Source: Wenzhouxiangella sp. XN201
GTDB lineage: Bacteria > Pseudomonadota > Gammaproteobacteria > Xanthomonadales > Wenzhouxiangellaceae
Assembly: GCF_011008905.1 (NCBI RefSeq)
Contig: NZ_JAAIVI010000017.1
Span: 868,001 to 932,000 of the forward strand
DNA: 64,000 nt
Reading direction: 5' to 3'
Shown: piece after piece, positions 39,190-47,331 of the stretch
Layout: each line of letters opens with the position of its first letter
How positions within the stretch are numbered: position 1 is the first letter of the stretch
Translations under genes and position numbers: made by a program
The notes under the pieces: generated by a model
The model's input: only the letters and a program-made list of their open reading frames with translations
Database searches by the model: none
What the model was told of the DNA's origin: nothing

Positions 39190-39204
39190 GTCCGGCGCTG
39201 GGAT

Positions 39205-39332
39205 GATGCGTTACGGCCTGACGGCCTCCACGCATCCTACGTTGGCCCGGGCGCCGGTCTGGTCCGCGGGTCCGTAATCCATCCGGCACCGGGTTGATGC
39301 GTTACGGCCTGGCGGCCTCCACGCATCCTACG
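39205..39332. repeat. REP copies downstream of vapC (two, same strand)
   Basis: 39205-39241 and 39296-39332 repeat the GATGCGT...ACGCATCCTAC sequence, that is GTAG-headed REPs on the minus strand. Together with the upstream cluster they bracket phd-vapC. Confidence 0.8.
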
Positions 39333-39381
39333 AGCGATGGCGCCGGATCGGTGCGACACCGGCATGGCGCGTTACAAAACG

Positions 39382-39408
39382 AAAAACCCCGGCACAGGGG
39401 CCGGGGTT
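39382..39408 (-). terminator. Terminator of the BAX-inhibitor-1 gene
   Basis: On the minus strand AACCCCGGC - 6 nt - GCCGGGGTT runs into TTTTTC. It lies about 67 nt after the stop of the gene at 39475-40158. Confidence 0.8.
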
Positions 39409-39433
39409 CGAAGCGGATTGTTGCGTTTTGACC

Positions 39434-39466
39434 CGTAGGATGCGTGGAGCGCAAGCGCAACGCATC
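39434..39466 (+). repeat. REP copy, plus strand
   Basis: GTAGGATGCGTGGAGCGCAA then GCGCAACGCATC: GTAG head and GATGCGT/ACGCATC stem. Lies 9 nt from the stop of the BAX-inhibitor gene. Confidence 0.8.
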
Positions 39467-39474
39467 TGTGCCGT

Positions 39475-40158
39475 CTATTCCTCGCCGAAGAAAAAGCCGA
39501 ACAGGTGCAGCAGGCTCAGGAACAGGTTGTAGATCGACACGAACAGCGTGACGGTGGCCATGATGTAGTTGGTCTCGCCGCCGCGCACGATCTGCTGGGT
39601 CTGGTACAGAATCAGCCCGCACATCAGCAGGGAGAACATGGCGCTCACCGCCAGGCTCAGCGCCGGCATGCTGAAGAAGTACGCCGCCAGGCCGGCCACG
39701 AAGGCCACCAGGATGCCGACGAACAGCATCGGCCCGAGGAAGCTGAAGTCCTTCTTGGTGATCATGGCGAAGCCCGACAGGCCGATGAAGGCCACACCGG
39801 TCGAGGCCATGGCGGCAAACACGATCTCGCTGCCATTGCTGAACATCGTCAGGTAGAGGCTGATGATCGGGCCCAGGGTCAGACCCATGAAGCCGGTCAG
39901 CGCGAAGGTGCTGAGAATGCCCCAGGCGGAGTTGCGCAAGGCGTAGGTCAGAAACAGCAGACCGAAATAGCCGACCAGCGTGATCAGCATGCCCGGATGG
40001 GGCCAGTTGTTGGCCATCGAAAGCAGCGCGGTGCCGGCGCTGAACAAAAGCGTCAGGGCCAGCAGATTCCAGGTATTGCGCAGCACACGGCGCGCACTGT
40101 CGTCCATCTCGACCGACCGGCCGGCGCTGATGGTTGTTGCACGAAGGTTCTCGCTCAT
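39475..40158 (-). CDS. BAX inhibitor-1 / YccA family membrane protein
   Basis: 227 aa, seven predicted helices, inner membrane. LRNTWNLLALTLLFSAGTAL, ALTGFMGLTLGPIISLYL and the C-terminal VTLFVSIYNLFLSLLHLFGF match the BI-1/YccA group, which contains an FtsH modulator in E. coli. The pore-type aspartates of the calcium-leak members cannot be judged by eye. Upstream lies the GGCTGGTT cassette carrying the four-helix-bundle gene. Confidence 0.9.
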   Translation of the reverse strand: MSENLRATTISAGRSVEMDDSARRVLRNTWNLLALTLLFSAGTALLSMANNWPHPGMLITLVGYFGLLFLTYALRNSAWGILSTFALTGFMGLTLGPIISLYLTMFSNGSEIVFAAMASTGVAFIGLSGFAMITKKDFSFLGPMLFVGILVAFVAGLAAYFFSMPALSLAVSAMFSLLMCGLILYQTQQIVRGGETNYIMATVTLFVSIYNLFLSLLHLFGFFFGEE

Positions 40159-40238
40159 TTGGGCGTTGATCCTTGAATTGAAGTGGGTTGAACCGACTGT
40201 TCAGACCGTGATTCTAGCAGGAAGGTTTCAACACCATG

Positions 40239-40779
40239 GGTTGGCTAGTTTGCTGGTTTGCTTGTTGGCTGGTTCGGCAGCCGGGCGGGTTGGCGATTAC
40301 TCGCACAAGGCTGCTAGAATTTCTGGCAGCGTTGTCTGTAAGCTCTTGCTATGGGGACGATTTCTCGGTTTGAGGACATTGAGGCATGGAAAGAGGCTCG
40401 GGTGCTCGTGCAGCTCGTCTATCGTTGCTGCAGCAATACTGCGCTGAACCGGGATTTCGGTCTGCGAGATCAGTTACAGCGATCGGGGGTTTCGGTGATG
40501 GCCAATATCGCCGAGGGATTCGAGCGTAAGAATCCCAATGAATTCAAGCATTTCCTCCGAGTTGCCCGTGGGTCATGTGCCGAGGTGCAATCCCATCTGT
40601 ATGTCGCCCTCGATACCGGCCAGATCAAACCCAGTCAGTTCGAATTCCTGCAAAATCAAGCCATTAGCACCGCACGCAAGATCAGCGCATTTCAGCGCTA
40701 CCTGAACACCAATTAGCACCACCTCCAGAAGCGCCGAACCAGCCAACAAGCAAACCAGCCAACCAGCCAACCAGCCAAC
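40239..40779. repeat. Facing array pair, octamer GGCTGGTT, with four-helix-bundle cargo
   Basis: Left arm 40239-40278 (GGTTGGCT, AGTTTGCT, GGTTTGCT, TGTTGGCT, GGTTCGGC) and right arm 40733-40779 beginning GCCGAACC and continuing with CAGCCAAC units. The inner boundary GGTTCGGC/GCCGAACC is the same as in the two empty cassettes at 8.5 and 14.3 kb. The only content is the four-helix-bundle gene. Confidence 0.85.
40351..40716 (+). CDS. Four-helix-bundle protein (23S rRNA intervening-sequence/S23 family)
   Basis: 121 aa, complete. FEDIEAWKEARVLVQLVY, LRDQLQRSGVSVMANIAEGF and FLRVARGSCAEVQSHLYVAL are the hallmark blocks of TIGR02436/PF05635, first known from intervening sequences in 23S rRNA genes and related to the bAvd accessory protein of diversity-generating retroelements. 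No rRNA gene, reverse transcriptase or template repeat is near. Its gene is the sole cargo of a GGCTGGTT cassette and ends 16 nt from the right arm. No Shine-Dalgarno is seen. Function unknown. Confidence 0.9.
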   Translation: MGTISRFEDIEAWKEARVLVQLVYRCCSNTALNRDFGLRDQLQRSGVSVMANIAEGFERKNPNEFKHFLRVARGSCAEVQSHLYVALDTGQIKPSQFEFLQNQAISTARKISAFQRYLNTN

Positions 40780-40906
40780 GTGTTGACCAAAGCCACCCGA
40801 TGTCGGGCTTTTCCGCGGCCTCGAAACCGGCTACAATGGTGGGCTTGCTCCGGCGGCCTGGTCGCGGGCGGTCGGTTCTTTAACCCTCAATCGAGAGCAT
40901 TTTGTC

Positions 40907-41695
40907 ATGGCCAAAGCCAAACAAACCAAGATTCCGGCAGAGATGCGTACGGACGTAGGGAAAGGTGCGAGCCGCCGCCTGCGCCGTGCGGGCCGGGTGC
41001 CCGCCGTGGTTTACGGCGGCGACCGGGAACCTGCCAGCATTACCATCGATCACGCTTTCCTGCTGCACGAAGCCGAAACAGAGGCGTTCCACTCCTCCAT
41101 CCTCGAGCTCAACGTCGGCAAGAAGAAGCAGAAGGTTGTGCTGCGTGACCTGCAGCGCCATCCGTTCAAGCCGCTGCTGACCCATGCCGATTTCCTGCGC
41201 GTTTCCGACGACCATGCCATCCGCATGCACGTGCCGATTCACTTCGTCGGCGAAGAGCATTCGCCGGCCGGCAAGGCAGCTGGCGTGGTGATCTCCCACC
41301 AGGTGGTGGAAGTTGAAATCGAAGCGCTGCCCAAAGACCTGCCCGAGTACCTGGAAGTCGACCTGACCAATTTCGAGCCGGGCGAGAGCGTCATGCTCAG
41401 CGAAATTCCGCTGCCCGAAGGCGTCATCATTCCGCTGCTGGCCCACGAAGGCGAAGAGCACGACTACGCCGTTGTGACCGCCATCTACATTCGTGCCGGT
41501 CAGGGTACGGGTGAAATGGCCGCCGAAGCCGATGCCGCCATGGCCGAAGCCTCCGACGTCGAAACCATCGGCGAAGAGGAAGAAGCCGAAGCCGCCGAGG
41601 GCGAAGAAGGCGAAGGCGAAGAAGGCGAAGAAGGCGACGACGAGAAGGCCGAGGGCGAGAAGTCCGAGGACGACGACAAGTCCAAGAAGGACTGA
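40907..41695 (+). CDS. rplY: 50S ribosomal protein L25/general stress protein Ctc
   Basis: Binds 5S rRNA. 262 aa: N-terminal L25 domain (TDVGKGASRRLRRAGRVPAVVYGG), then the TL5/CTC C-terminal domain (about residues 100-190, VPIHFVGEEHSPAGKAAGVV), then a roughly 60-residue acidic tail rich in Glu, Gly and Lys made of EGEEGE-like repeats. The tail is longer than usual and low-complexity. Nine nt before pth, the usual neighbour. Confidence 0.94.
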   Translation: MAKAKQTKIPAEMRTDVGKGASRRLRRAGRVPAVVYGGDREPASITIDHAFLLHEAETEAFHSSILELNVGKKKQKVVLRDLQRHPFKPLLTHADFLRVSDDHAIRMHVPIHFVGEEHSPAGKAAGVVISHQVVEVEIEALPKDLPEYLEVDLTNFEPGESVMLSEIPLPEGVIIPLLAHEGEEHDYAVVTAIYIRAGQGTGEMAAEADAAMAEASDVETIGEEEEAEAAEGEEGEGEEGEEGDDEKAEGEKSEDDDKSKKD

Positions 41696-41703
41696 GTCCG
41701 CCG

Positions 41704-42306
41704 GTGAGCGATCGCTGGCTGATCGTCGGCCTGGGCAACCCGGGCGCCAAGTACGAAAGAACCCGGCACAATGCCGGGTTCTGGTTTCTGGACGCCCTGG
41801 AACGCGCACAGCCGCTGGGCCTCAAACCCAACCGCAAACTCCACGGCGAAGCGGCCAAAACGCCGTTCGCCGGGGCTGACTGCGTGTTCCTCAAGCCCGA
41901 CACCTTCATGAACGAATCCGGCCAGGCGGTGCGCGCCGCGGCCGATTATTTCGACGTGCCGGCCGAGCGCACGGTCGTCGCCTACGACGATCTCGACCTG
42001 CCGCCGGGCAGCGTCAAGCTACGGCAGGGCGGGGGCCACGGCGGGCACAACGGCCTCAGGAGCATTTTCAGCCACCTGGGCGACCAGAACTTCTGGCGCG
42101 TCCGCATCGGCATCGGCCACCCGGGCTTCAAGGACGCCGTAACCCCCTGGGTGCTGGGCCGAGCCAACGCCGAGGACGAAAAAGCCATCCAGGAAGCCGC
42201 ACAGCGTGCTGTCGAGGCTTTGCCGGATCTCCTGCGGGGTGAGCCGGGCGAGGCGATGAAGAGGTTGCACACCCGGGACTCGGGACTCGGGACTCGGGAC
42301 TCGTAG
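41704..42306 (+). CDS. pth: Peptidyl-tRNA hydrolase
   Basis: Releases tRNA from peptidyl-tRNA that drops off the ribosome. 200 aa: WLIVGLGNPGAKYERTRHNA with the catalytic His, KPDTFMNESGQAV, and VAYDDLDLPPGSVKLRQGGG. The GTG start is normal for the family. The C-terminal residues after about 190 ([11 protein letters not shown]) are encoded by a CGGGACT tandem repeat, so the natural C-terminus has been replaced or extended by the array. Confidence 0.94.
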   Translation: MSDRWLIVGLGNPGAKYERTRHNAGFWFLDALERAQPLGLKPNRKLHGEAAKTPFAGADCVFLKPDTFMNESGQAVRAAADYFDVPAERTVVAYDDLDLPPGSVKLRQGGGHGGHNGLRSIFSHLGDQNFWRVRIGIGHPGFKDAVTPWVLGRANAEDEKAIQEAAQRAVEALPDLLRGEPGEAMKRLHTRDSGLGTRDS

Positions 42307-42432
42307 TGGGGGTGTCTTCATGGGTAGTGACTTAAGCGCAGAATGGGTGGTGCGCCAGACTCGACAGGACTCGGGTATTCCTCTCGACTCTCTGAATCGC
42401 GAGTCCCGGGTCCCGAGTCCCGAGTCCCGGAG
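42274..42432. repeat. Facing array pair, heptamer GGGACTC, empty
   Basis: Left arm 42274-42301 is four exact CGGGACT heptamers inside the last codons of pth. Right arm 42400-42432 is AGTCCCG, GGTCCCG, AGTCCCG, AGTCCCG. About 98 nt between them hold no gene. The right arm ends 60 nt before ychF. Confidence 0.85.
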
Positions 42433-42491
42433 TATCGTCATTCAAGAAGCCACCATCCATTCCGCGCAAGAATTGTTCAACGGAGCCCCCA

Positions 42492-43583
42492 ATGGGATTT
42501 AAATGCGGCATCGTCGGCCTCCCTAACGTGGGCAAGTCGACCCTCTTCAACTGCCTGACCAAGGCCGGCATCCAGGCCGAGAACTATCCGTTCTGCACGA
42601 TCGAGCCCAATGTCGGCATGGTGCCCGTACCGGACCCGCGCCTGGACGCGCTGGCGGCCATCGTCAAGCCCGAGAAGGTCATCCCGACGATGATGCAGTT
42701 CGTCGACATCGCCGGCCTGGTGGCGGGGGCCTCGAAGGGCGAGGGCCTGGGTAACAAGTTCCTGGCCCATATCCGCGAGACCGACGCCATCGCCCACATC
42801 GTGCGCTGCTTCGAGGATGACGACGTCACCCACGTGTCCGGCCGCGTCGATCCGCTGTCCGACATCGAAACCATCGACACCGAACTGTGCCTGGCCGACC
42901 TGGACGTAGCCGAAAAGGCGCTCGACAAGGTCAGCCGCCAGGCCAAGTCCGGCGACAAGGAAGCGGTTCGTCAAACCAGACTGCTCGAACGCGTCGTCGC
43001 CCACCTGGGCGAGGGCAACCCGCTGCGCACCTTCGAAATGGAAGACGAAGAGCGCAAGACCCTGCGCACCTGGCAGTTCATCACCCGCAAGCCGGTGCTC
43101 TACGTGGCCAACGTCGACGACAGCTCGAGTGAGGACAACGACCACGTCCGCGCCGTACGCGAACGCGCTGCGACCGAGGATGCCGAAGTGGTCGTGCTGT
43201 GCGCGGCCATGGAAGCCGAACTGGCCGAGCTCGATCCGGAAGAGCAGGCCGAATTCCTGGCCGACCTGGGCCAGGACGAACCCGGCCTGCACCGCCTGAT
43301 CCGCACCGGCTATTTCCTGCTCGACCTGCTTACCTTCTTCACCGCCGGCCCGAAGGAAGTGCGCGCCTGGACGGTCAAGAAGGGCTCATCGGCCCCCCAG
43401 GCCGCCGGCCGCATCCACACCGACTTCGAAAAAGGCTTCATCCGCGCCGAGGTCACCGCCTACGACGACTACATCGCCTGCAACGGCGAAGCCGGCGCCA
43501 AGGCCGCCGGCAAACTCCGCCTGGAAGGCAAGGAATACATCGTCCGGGAGGGCGATGTGATGCATTTCCGCTTCAACGTCTGA
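42492..43583 (+). CDS. ychF: Redox-regulated ATPase/GTP-binding protein YchF
   Basis: Obg-related ATPase that binds ribosomes. 363 aa: [20 protein letters not shown] (P-loop), [21 protein letters not shown], and a C-terminal TGS domain ([20 protein letters not shown] to the end, MHFRFNV). Start has GGAG-like sequence (acggagccccc). Pairing with pth is the standard order. Confidence 0.96.
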   Translation: MGFKCGIVGLPNVGKSTLFNCLTKAGIQAENYPFCTIEPNVGMVPVPDPRLDALAAIVKPEKVIPTMMQFVDIAGLVAGASKGEGLGNKFLAHIRETDAIAHIVRCFEDDDVTHVSGRVDPLSDIETIDTELCLADLDVAEKALDKVSRQAKSGDKEAVRQTRLLERVVAHLGEGNPLRTFEMEDEERKTLRTWQFITRKPVLYVANVDDSSSEDNDHVRAVRERAATEDAEVVVLCAAMEAELAELDPEEQAEFLADLGQDEPGLHRLIRTGYFLLDLLTFFTAGPKEVRAWTVKKGSSAPQAAGRIHTDFEKGFIRAEVTAYDDYIACNGEAGAKAAGKLRLEGKEYIVREGDVMHFRFNV

Positions 43584-43589
43584 CCCCCT

Positions 43590-43704
43590 GTCGTCCCGGA
43601 ATTTGCGCAGCAAATATCCGGGATCCCGCACGTATCAGCAGGCACGGCGCGGGCTCACTGCCGGCCTCAAGCGTGCGAGATCCCGGCTCAAGGCCGGGAT
43701 GACA
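43590..43704. repeat. Composite palindromic repeat, copy 1 (before higA)
   Basis: GTCGTCCCGG and a hairpin (TTTGCGCAGCAAA flanked by CCGG), CCGCACG, about 40 nt, CGTGCGAGATCCCGG and a second hairpin ending CCGGGATGACA. Nearly the same 115-nt element recurs in the same orientation at 44195, so the two copies bracket the HigA gene. Confidence 0.75.
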
Positions 43705-43729
43705 TACTCGCCTCATTGGCACCCGGTAG

Positions 43730-43764
43730 TAACGCTTGACGTTAATAACGTGTAGCGTTACTAT
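43730..43764 (+). promoter_or_regulatory. hig promoter with overlapping operator
   Basis: TTGACG (43736-43741), 17-nt spacer, TACTAT (43759-43764). Nested inverted repeats cover it: TAACGC (43730) with GCGTTA (43755-43760), and ACGTT-AAT-AACGT inside. This is the arrangement for autorepression by HigA. Confidence 0.75.
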
Positions 43765-43772
43765 GCAAATCC

Positions 43773-43859
43773 ATGATTCGCTCGTTCCGTTGTCGCGACA
43801 CTGAGCGCCTCGCGCATGGATACCGCGTTAAGCGATTCAGTACCACTGAGGTGAACAGG
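43773..43859 (+). pseudogene. Remnant of HigB toxin, N-terminal stub
   Basis: MIRSFRCRDTERLAHGYRVK is the recognisable start of HigB (RelE-fold mRNA interferase), preceded by the hig promoter. After about 22 residues the toxin sequence stops and the frame continues (STTEVNR) straight into HigA without a stop. About 70 residues of toxin, including the catalytic part, are deleted, so the two genes are fused in frame. Confidence 0.7.
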
Positions 43860-44171
43860 ATGACCAGCAAACTCGCACCAATCACACCCGGTGAAATCCT
43901 CAAAGAGGAGTTTCTCGATGCGATGGGGCTGAGCAAGTACCGATTGGCCAAGGAAATCGGGGTGCCGGCGCAGCGCATCGGCGAAATTGTTGCAGGAAAG
44001 CGTTCGATTACTGCAGATACCGACTTGCGCCTTTGTCGGTTTTTCGGACTTTCCAGCGGCTACTGGCTGCGCGCCCAGGCGGCGCATGACACGGAAGTGG
44101 CCGAGGCCCGACTAACGGATGAACTGAGTCGCATCACACCCTGGAAAGAGCAGGGCCATTCACCGCGATAA
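43860..44171 (+). CDS. higA: HigA-family antitoxin, orphan
   Basis: 103 aa XRE/HTH protein: ITPGEILKEEFLDAMGLSKY then RLAKEIGVPAQRIGEIVAGK is the HigA helix-turn-helix, and FFGLSSGYWLRAQAAHD follows as usual. It keeps its own ATG with a short AGG ribosome-binding site, but the frame is also open from the HigB stub, so a 132-aa fusion could be made. Without a working toxin it may act only as a repressor of its own promoter. Confidence 0.88.
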   Translation: MTSKLAPITPGEILKEEFLDAMGLSKYRLAKEIGVPAQRIGEIVAGKRSITADTDLRLCRFFGLSSGYWLRAQAAHDTEVAEARLTDELSRITPWKEQGHSPR

Positions 44172-44194
44172 GCGAGTCTCCTGGCCATCGCTTT

Positions 44195-44343
44195 GTCGTC
44201 CCGCAATTTGCGCAGCAAATATCCGGGACCCCGCACGTATCGGCTGGCACGGCTCGGGCTCACTGTCAGCACCTAGCGTGCGAGATCCCGGCTCTCCGCT
44301 GCGCTCCGGCCGGGATGACAAAAGTGAGCGGCCGGGATGACAG
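44195..44343. repeat. Composite palindromic repeat, copy 2 (after higA)
   Basis: Same build and orientation as the element at 43590: GTCGTCCCGC, TTTGCGCAGCAAATATCCGG, CCGCACG, CGTGCGAGATCCCGG, CCGGGATGACA, followed by an extra half copy GGCCGGGATGACAGG. Confidence 0.75.
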
Positions 44344-44348
44344 GATTT

Positions 44349-44376
44349 AACCAGCTAACAAGCCAACCAGCCAACC
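44349..44376. repeat. Single GGCTGGTT-class arm at the pilD stop
   Basis: AACCAGCTAACAAGCCAACC then AGCCAACC: three to four octamers. No facing arm. It ends 1 nt before the pilD stop codon on the opposite strand. Confidence 0.7.
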
Positions 44377-44377
44377 C

Positions 44378-45241
44378 TCAGGGATACAACCAAAAATCAA
44401 TAATCCGCTCCCCCCACAACATCGCAATCCACCCCGCGAGGGCCAGGTAGGGGCCGAAGGCGATCGGGATTTCCTTGCCGCGGCGGGTGGCGATCATGAT
44501 GGCAATGCCGAACACCGCGCCGACGAACGAGCCCAGCAGGATCACCAGCGGCAGGACCTGCCAGCCCATCCAGGCGCCCAGGGCGGCGAGTAACTTGAAA
44601 TCGCCGTAGCCCATGCCTTCCTTGCCGGTCAGCAAGCGGAACAGGTGGAACACCGTCCACAGCGACAGGTAACCTGCTAGCGCCCCGATCACGGCGTCTT
44701 CCAGGCTCGCGAACAGGCCCAGCCACAGATTCAACCCCAGGCCCAGCCACATCAGGGGCAGGGTGATCTGGTCGGGCAGTAGCTGATGGTCGATATCGAT
44801 GCCGGTGGCGGCAATCAGTGCCCAAGTCAGCACCAGCGCGGCCGCACCCTCGGCCGTGGGCCCGAAATGCCAAATCACGACCGCGGAAAGCAGGGCCGTG
44901 GCCAGCTCTACCAACGGATAGCGCCAGGAAATCGATTCGCCGCAATGCCGGCACTTGCGCCCCAGCACCAGCCAGCTTACGACCGGAATATTGTCGTACC
45001 AGGCAATGCCCTGGCCGCACTTGGGGCAGTTCGAACGTTCCACCACCAGCCCCGGCGGCGCGGCCTCGTCGGCCTCAATGTCGAGCAGTTCACGGCACTG
45101 ACAGCGCCAGTCGTGCAGCAACCGCTTCGGCAGTCGCAGAATCACGACATTCAAAAAGCTGCCCACCAGCAACCCGAAAACAAACACGGCGGCCACAAGG
45201 GCCGCCGGATGCAAAGCGTCAAGAAACTCCAGAATACTCAA
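44378..45241 (-). CDS. pilD: Type IV prepilin peptidase / N-methyltransferase
   Basis: Cleaves and N-methylates type IV pilins at the inner membrane. 287 aa from the TTG chosen: GSFLNVVILRLP, zinc cysteines CPKC and CRHC, and the two catalytic aspartates in GIDIDHQLLPD and GMGYGDFKLLAALGAW. The frame is open 66 nt further to an ATG lying in a palindromic repeat; the TTG has GAGGG 7 nt upstream and gives the usual length. First gene of pilD-pilC on this strand order, with pilB further upstream. Confidence 0.92.
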   Translation of the reverse strand: MSILEFLDALHPAALVAAVFVFGLLVGSFLNVVILRLPKRLLHDWRCQCRELLDIEADEAAPPGLVVERSNCPKCGQGIAWYDNIPVVSWLVLGRKCRHCGESISWRYPLVELATALLSAVVIWHFGPTAEGAAALVLTWALIAATGIDIDHQLLPDQITLPLMWLGLGLNLWLGLFASLEDAVIGALAGYLSLWTVFHLFRLLTGKEGMGYGDFKLLAALGAWMGWQVLPLVILLGSFVGAVFGIAIMIATRRGKEIPIAFGPYLALAGWIAMLWGERIIDFWLYP

Positions 45242-45263
45242 ATCAATTCCCTCACCAAGAATG

Positions 45264-45377
45264 CCGTCGTCCCGGCCCCCGAGCCGGGACCTTCCATCCA
45301 CAGGCACCAGTAGAGAGAAGGCCCCGGATCAAGTCCGGGGCGACAAGGATTTAAATACTTCACACTTAACACTTCAC
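45264..45377. repeat. Palindromic repeat copy 3 and ACTTMAC tandem
   Basis: 45264-45347 has GTCGTCCCGGCCCCCGAGCC and GGCCCCGGATCAAGTCCGG, two hairpins related to those around higA. Then 45357-45377 is the heptamer ACTTCAC, ACTTAAC, ACTTCAC. Both lie between pilC and pilD. Confidence 0.6.
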
Positions 45378-45388
45378 ATTAGCCAGCG

Positions 45389-46609
45389 TCACATCACCGC
45401 CGCCATCTGGAAGATCGGCAGGTACATGGCCACGACCATGGCCCCGACGACGCCACCGATGAATACGATGATCACCGGCTCGAGCAGGCTGGAGAGCGCA
45501 TCGACCGTATTGTTCACCTCTTCCTCGTAGAAGCTGGCCACCTTGTCAAGCATGGCATCCAGGGAGCCGGCTTCCTCACCGATCGCCGTCATCTGGATCA
45601 TCATTGGGGGGAACAGCCCGGTCTGCTGCATGGCAAGCTGCAGTGAATGGCCAGTTGCGACATCTTCACGAATTCGCAACGTAGCATCTTCATAGACGAT
45701 ATTACCCGTAGCCCCGGCAACCGTTTTGAGTGCATCGACCAGTGGTACGCCGGCCGCAAAGGTCGTCGAGAGCGTGCTGGCAAATCTTGAAAGGGCCGAC
45801 TTTTCGAGAACGCTGCCCACGACGGGAAGTTTGAGCGATAAGCGGTCGATCAAATGACCAAACCTTTGACTGCGTTTCCTCAGCTGAATCATCGCGACTA
45901 TTCCGACCACTAGTGCGACCAGCGCCATCCATCCCTGGGCCTGCATGAACTCGGACATACTGACCACCATTCGCGTGAAGGCCGGCAGATCCGCACCAAA
46001 GCTCTGGAAAATCTCCTCGAACTGCGGGATCACCATGATCAGCAGAAGCGCAGTCACGCCGATGGCAACGGCCATAACCGCCGCAGGATAGAACATCGCT
46101 TTTTTGATTTTGCCCTTGATCGATTCAATGCGTTCCTTATAGTTCGCCAGGCTATCCAGAACCTGGTCGAGCACACCGGCCGACTCGCCAGCCTCGACCA
46201 GGTTGATATAGAGTTCATCGAAATAGAGCGGGTGTTTGGCCAGCGATTCAGCCAGGGTACTGCCGGACTCCACCTCATTTTTGATGTCATTGATCAGCTT
46301 CTTCAATCGGGGATTCTCGGCCGCCTGACCGATAATGCCGAAAGACTGCACCAATGGAATGCCTGAATACAGCATGGTGGCGAGCTGCCGGGTGAAGATC
46401 GCGATATCTTTCGGTTTGATGCGGCTGCCCGTGGTGCCGAATAATGGCTTAGGCTTTTTCTTGATCCGCCCCGGGATGATGCCCTGCTTGCGCAATTCGG
46501 CCTTGACGATCATCTCGTTTCGGCCGAGCCGTTCGCCCTTCAAGCGCTTGCCGCGTCGATCCTTGCCTTCCCAGCGGAAGGTTTGTAATTGTTCCTGGGT
46601 GGTTGCCAT
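45389..46609 (-). CDS. pilC: Type IV pilus inner-membrane platform protein
   Basis: Platform on which PilB/PilT drive pilin in and out. 406 aa with an N-terminal cytosolic part (FRWEGKDRRGKRLKGE) and two T2SSF domains: IAIFTRQLATMLYSGIPLVQ near residue 70 and FASTLSTTFAAGVPLVDALK near 275, each followed by membrane helices. Between pilD and the ankyrin gene. Confidence 0.95.
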   Translation of the reverse strand: MATTQEQLQTFRWEGKDRRGKRLKGERLGRNEMIVKAELRKQGIIPGRIKKKPKPLFGTTGSRIKPKDIAIFTRQLATMLYSGIPLVQSFGIIGQAAENPRLKKLINDIKNEVESGSTLAESLAKHPLYFDELYINLVEAGESAGVLDQVLDSLANYKERIESIKGKIKKAMFYPAAVMAVAIGVTALLLIMVIPQFEEIFQSFGADLPAFTRMVVSMSEFMQAQGWMALVALVVGIVAMIQLRKRSQRFGHLIDRLSLKLPVVGSVLEKSALSRFASTLSTTFAAGVPLVDALKTVAGATGNIVYEDATLRIREDVATGHSLQLAMQQTGLFPPMMIQMTAIGEEAGSLDAMLDKVASFYEEEVNNTVDALSSLLEPVIIVFIGGVVGAMVVAMYLPIFQMAAVM

Positions 46610-46744
46610 CTGGCGCCGCTCCTGGTTTTTGATCGTTGCCCGGTGGGTCAGCCCCGGCCTGAAAAATCGCTTGTAATACGGTGATTCTGCGCAGATTCCG
46701 CCGGGAATTCAAGCGGTCGGCGTTACGCCTTGCCGCAGCGGGCT

Positions 46745-47284
46745 TCAGCCGCCTTTGAAAATACGGGTAACCTGGTCGAAACCGGCTCGTTCGGCCATAT
46801 CGCGAGCTGTCACACCCGGCGGGTGCCGATTGCCGTCGATATCAGGCGCGCTTTCGAACAGAATCCGGGCGCTGCTACGGGCACCGCCGCTCATCAGGAT
46901 GACGACCATGTCTGGCTGGTTAGCGCGCACCGCGGTATGCAAAGGGGTCTCACCAGTTTCGTCATCTGTCTGATTTGGATTGGCGCCGCTGCTCAACAGG
47001 GCACGCGCTGCGCTCCGTTGACCGTGCCAGGCGGCCAGGTGGAGCGGTGTTCGGCCGTTCGGGCCAATCACGTTGGGGTTTGCACCGTTCTCCAGTGCCG
47101 AATAGAGCTCGCCCAGATCACCACTCCGTGCTGCGGAAAGCAACTGTCGGTCCGGTCCGCTGATGCTGAAATAGCCGGACGCCAACCACGCGGCAATCCC
47201 GACCATCACCAGTCCGATCAGCATCGAGACGGCGGTCTTCTTGCGCTGCTGCTTCTTCTGCTCGTCGTATTCGTAGCCCCACAT
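46745..47284 (-). CDS. Ankyrin-repeat membrane protein in the pil cluster
   Basis: 179 aa. A cytosolic Lys/Gln-rich N-terminus (EQKKQQRKK), one membrane helix near residues 20-40, then three to four ankyrin repeats such as NGRTPLHLAAWHGQRSAARA and GETPLHTAVRANQPDMVVIL. Likely a protein-protein interaction module facing the periplasm. Its position between pilB and pilC, on their strand, suggests a link to the pilus, but nothing in the sequence proves it. Confidence 0.75.
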   Translation of the reverse strand: MWGYEYDEQKKQQRKKTAVSMLIGLVMVGIAAWLASGYFSISGPDRQLLSAARSGDLGELYSALENGANPNVIGPNGRTPLHLAAWHGQRSAARALLSSGANPNQTDDETGETPLHTAVRANQPDMVVILMSGGARSSARILFESAPDIDGNRHPPGVTARDMAERAGFDQVTRIFKGG

Positions 47285-47331
47285 AACGAAATTCCCTCAT
47301 TTCGTCCCCTTTCAGCCATCCATCCCGGCCC

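Noticed and set aside
40351-40716. Diversity-generating retroelement accessory gene
   Set aside because: The protein is related to bAvd, but there is no reverse transcriptase, template repeat or variable gene in the window.
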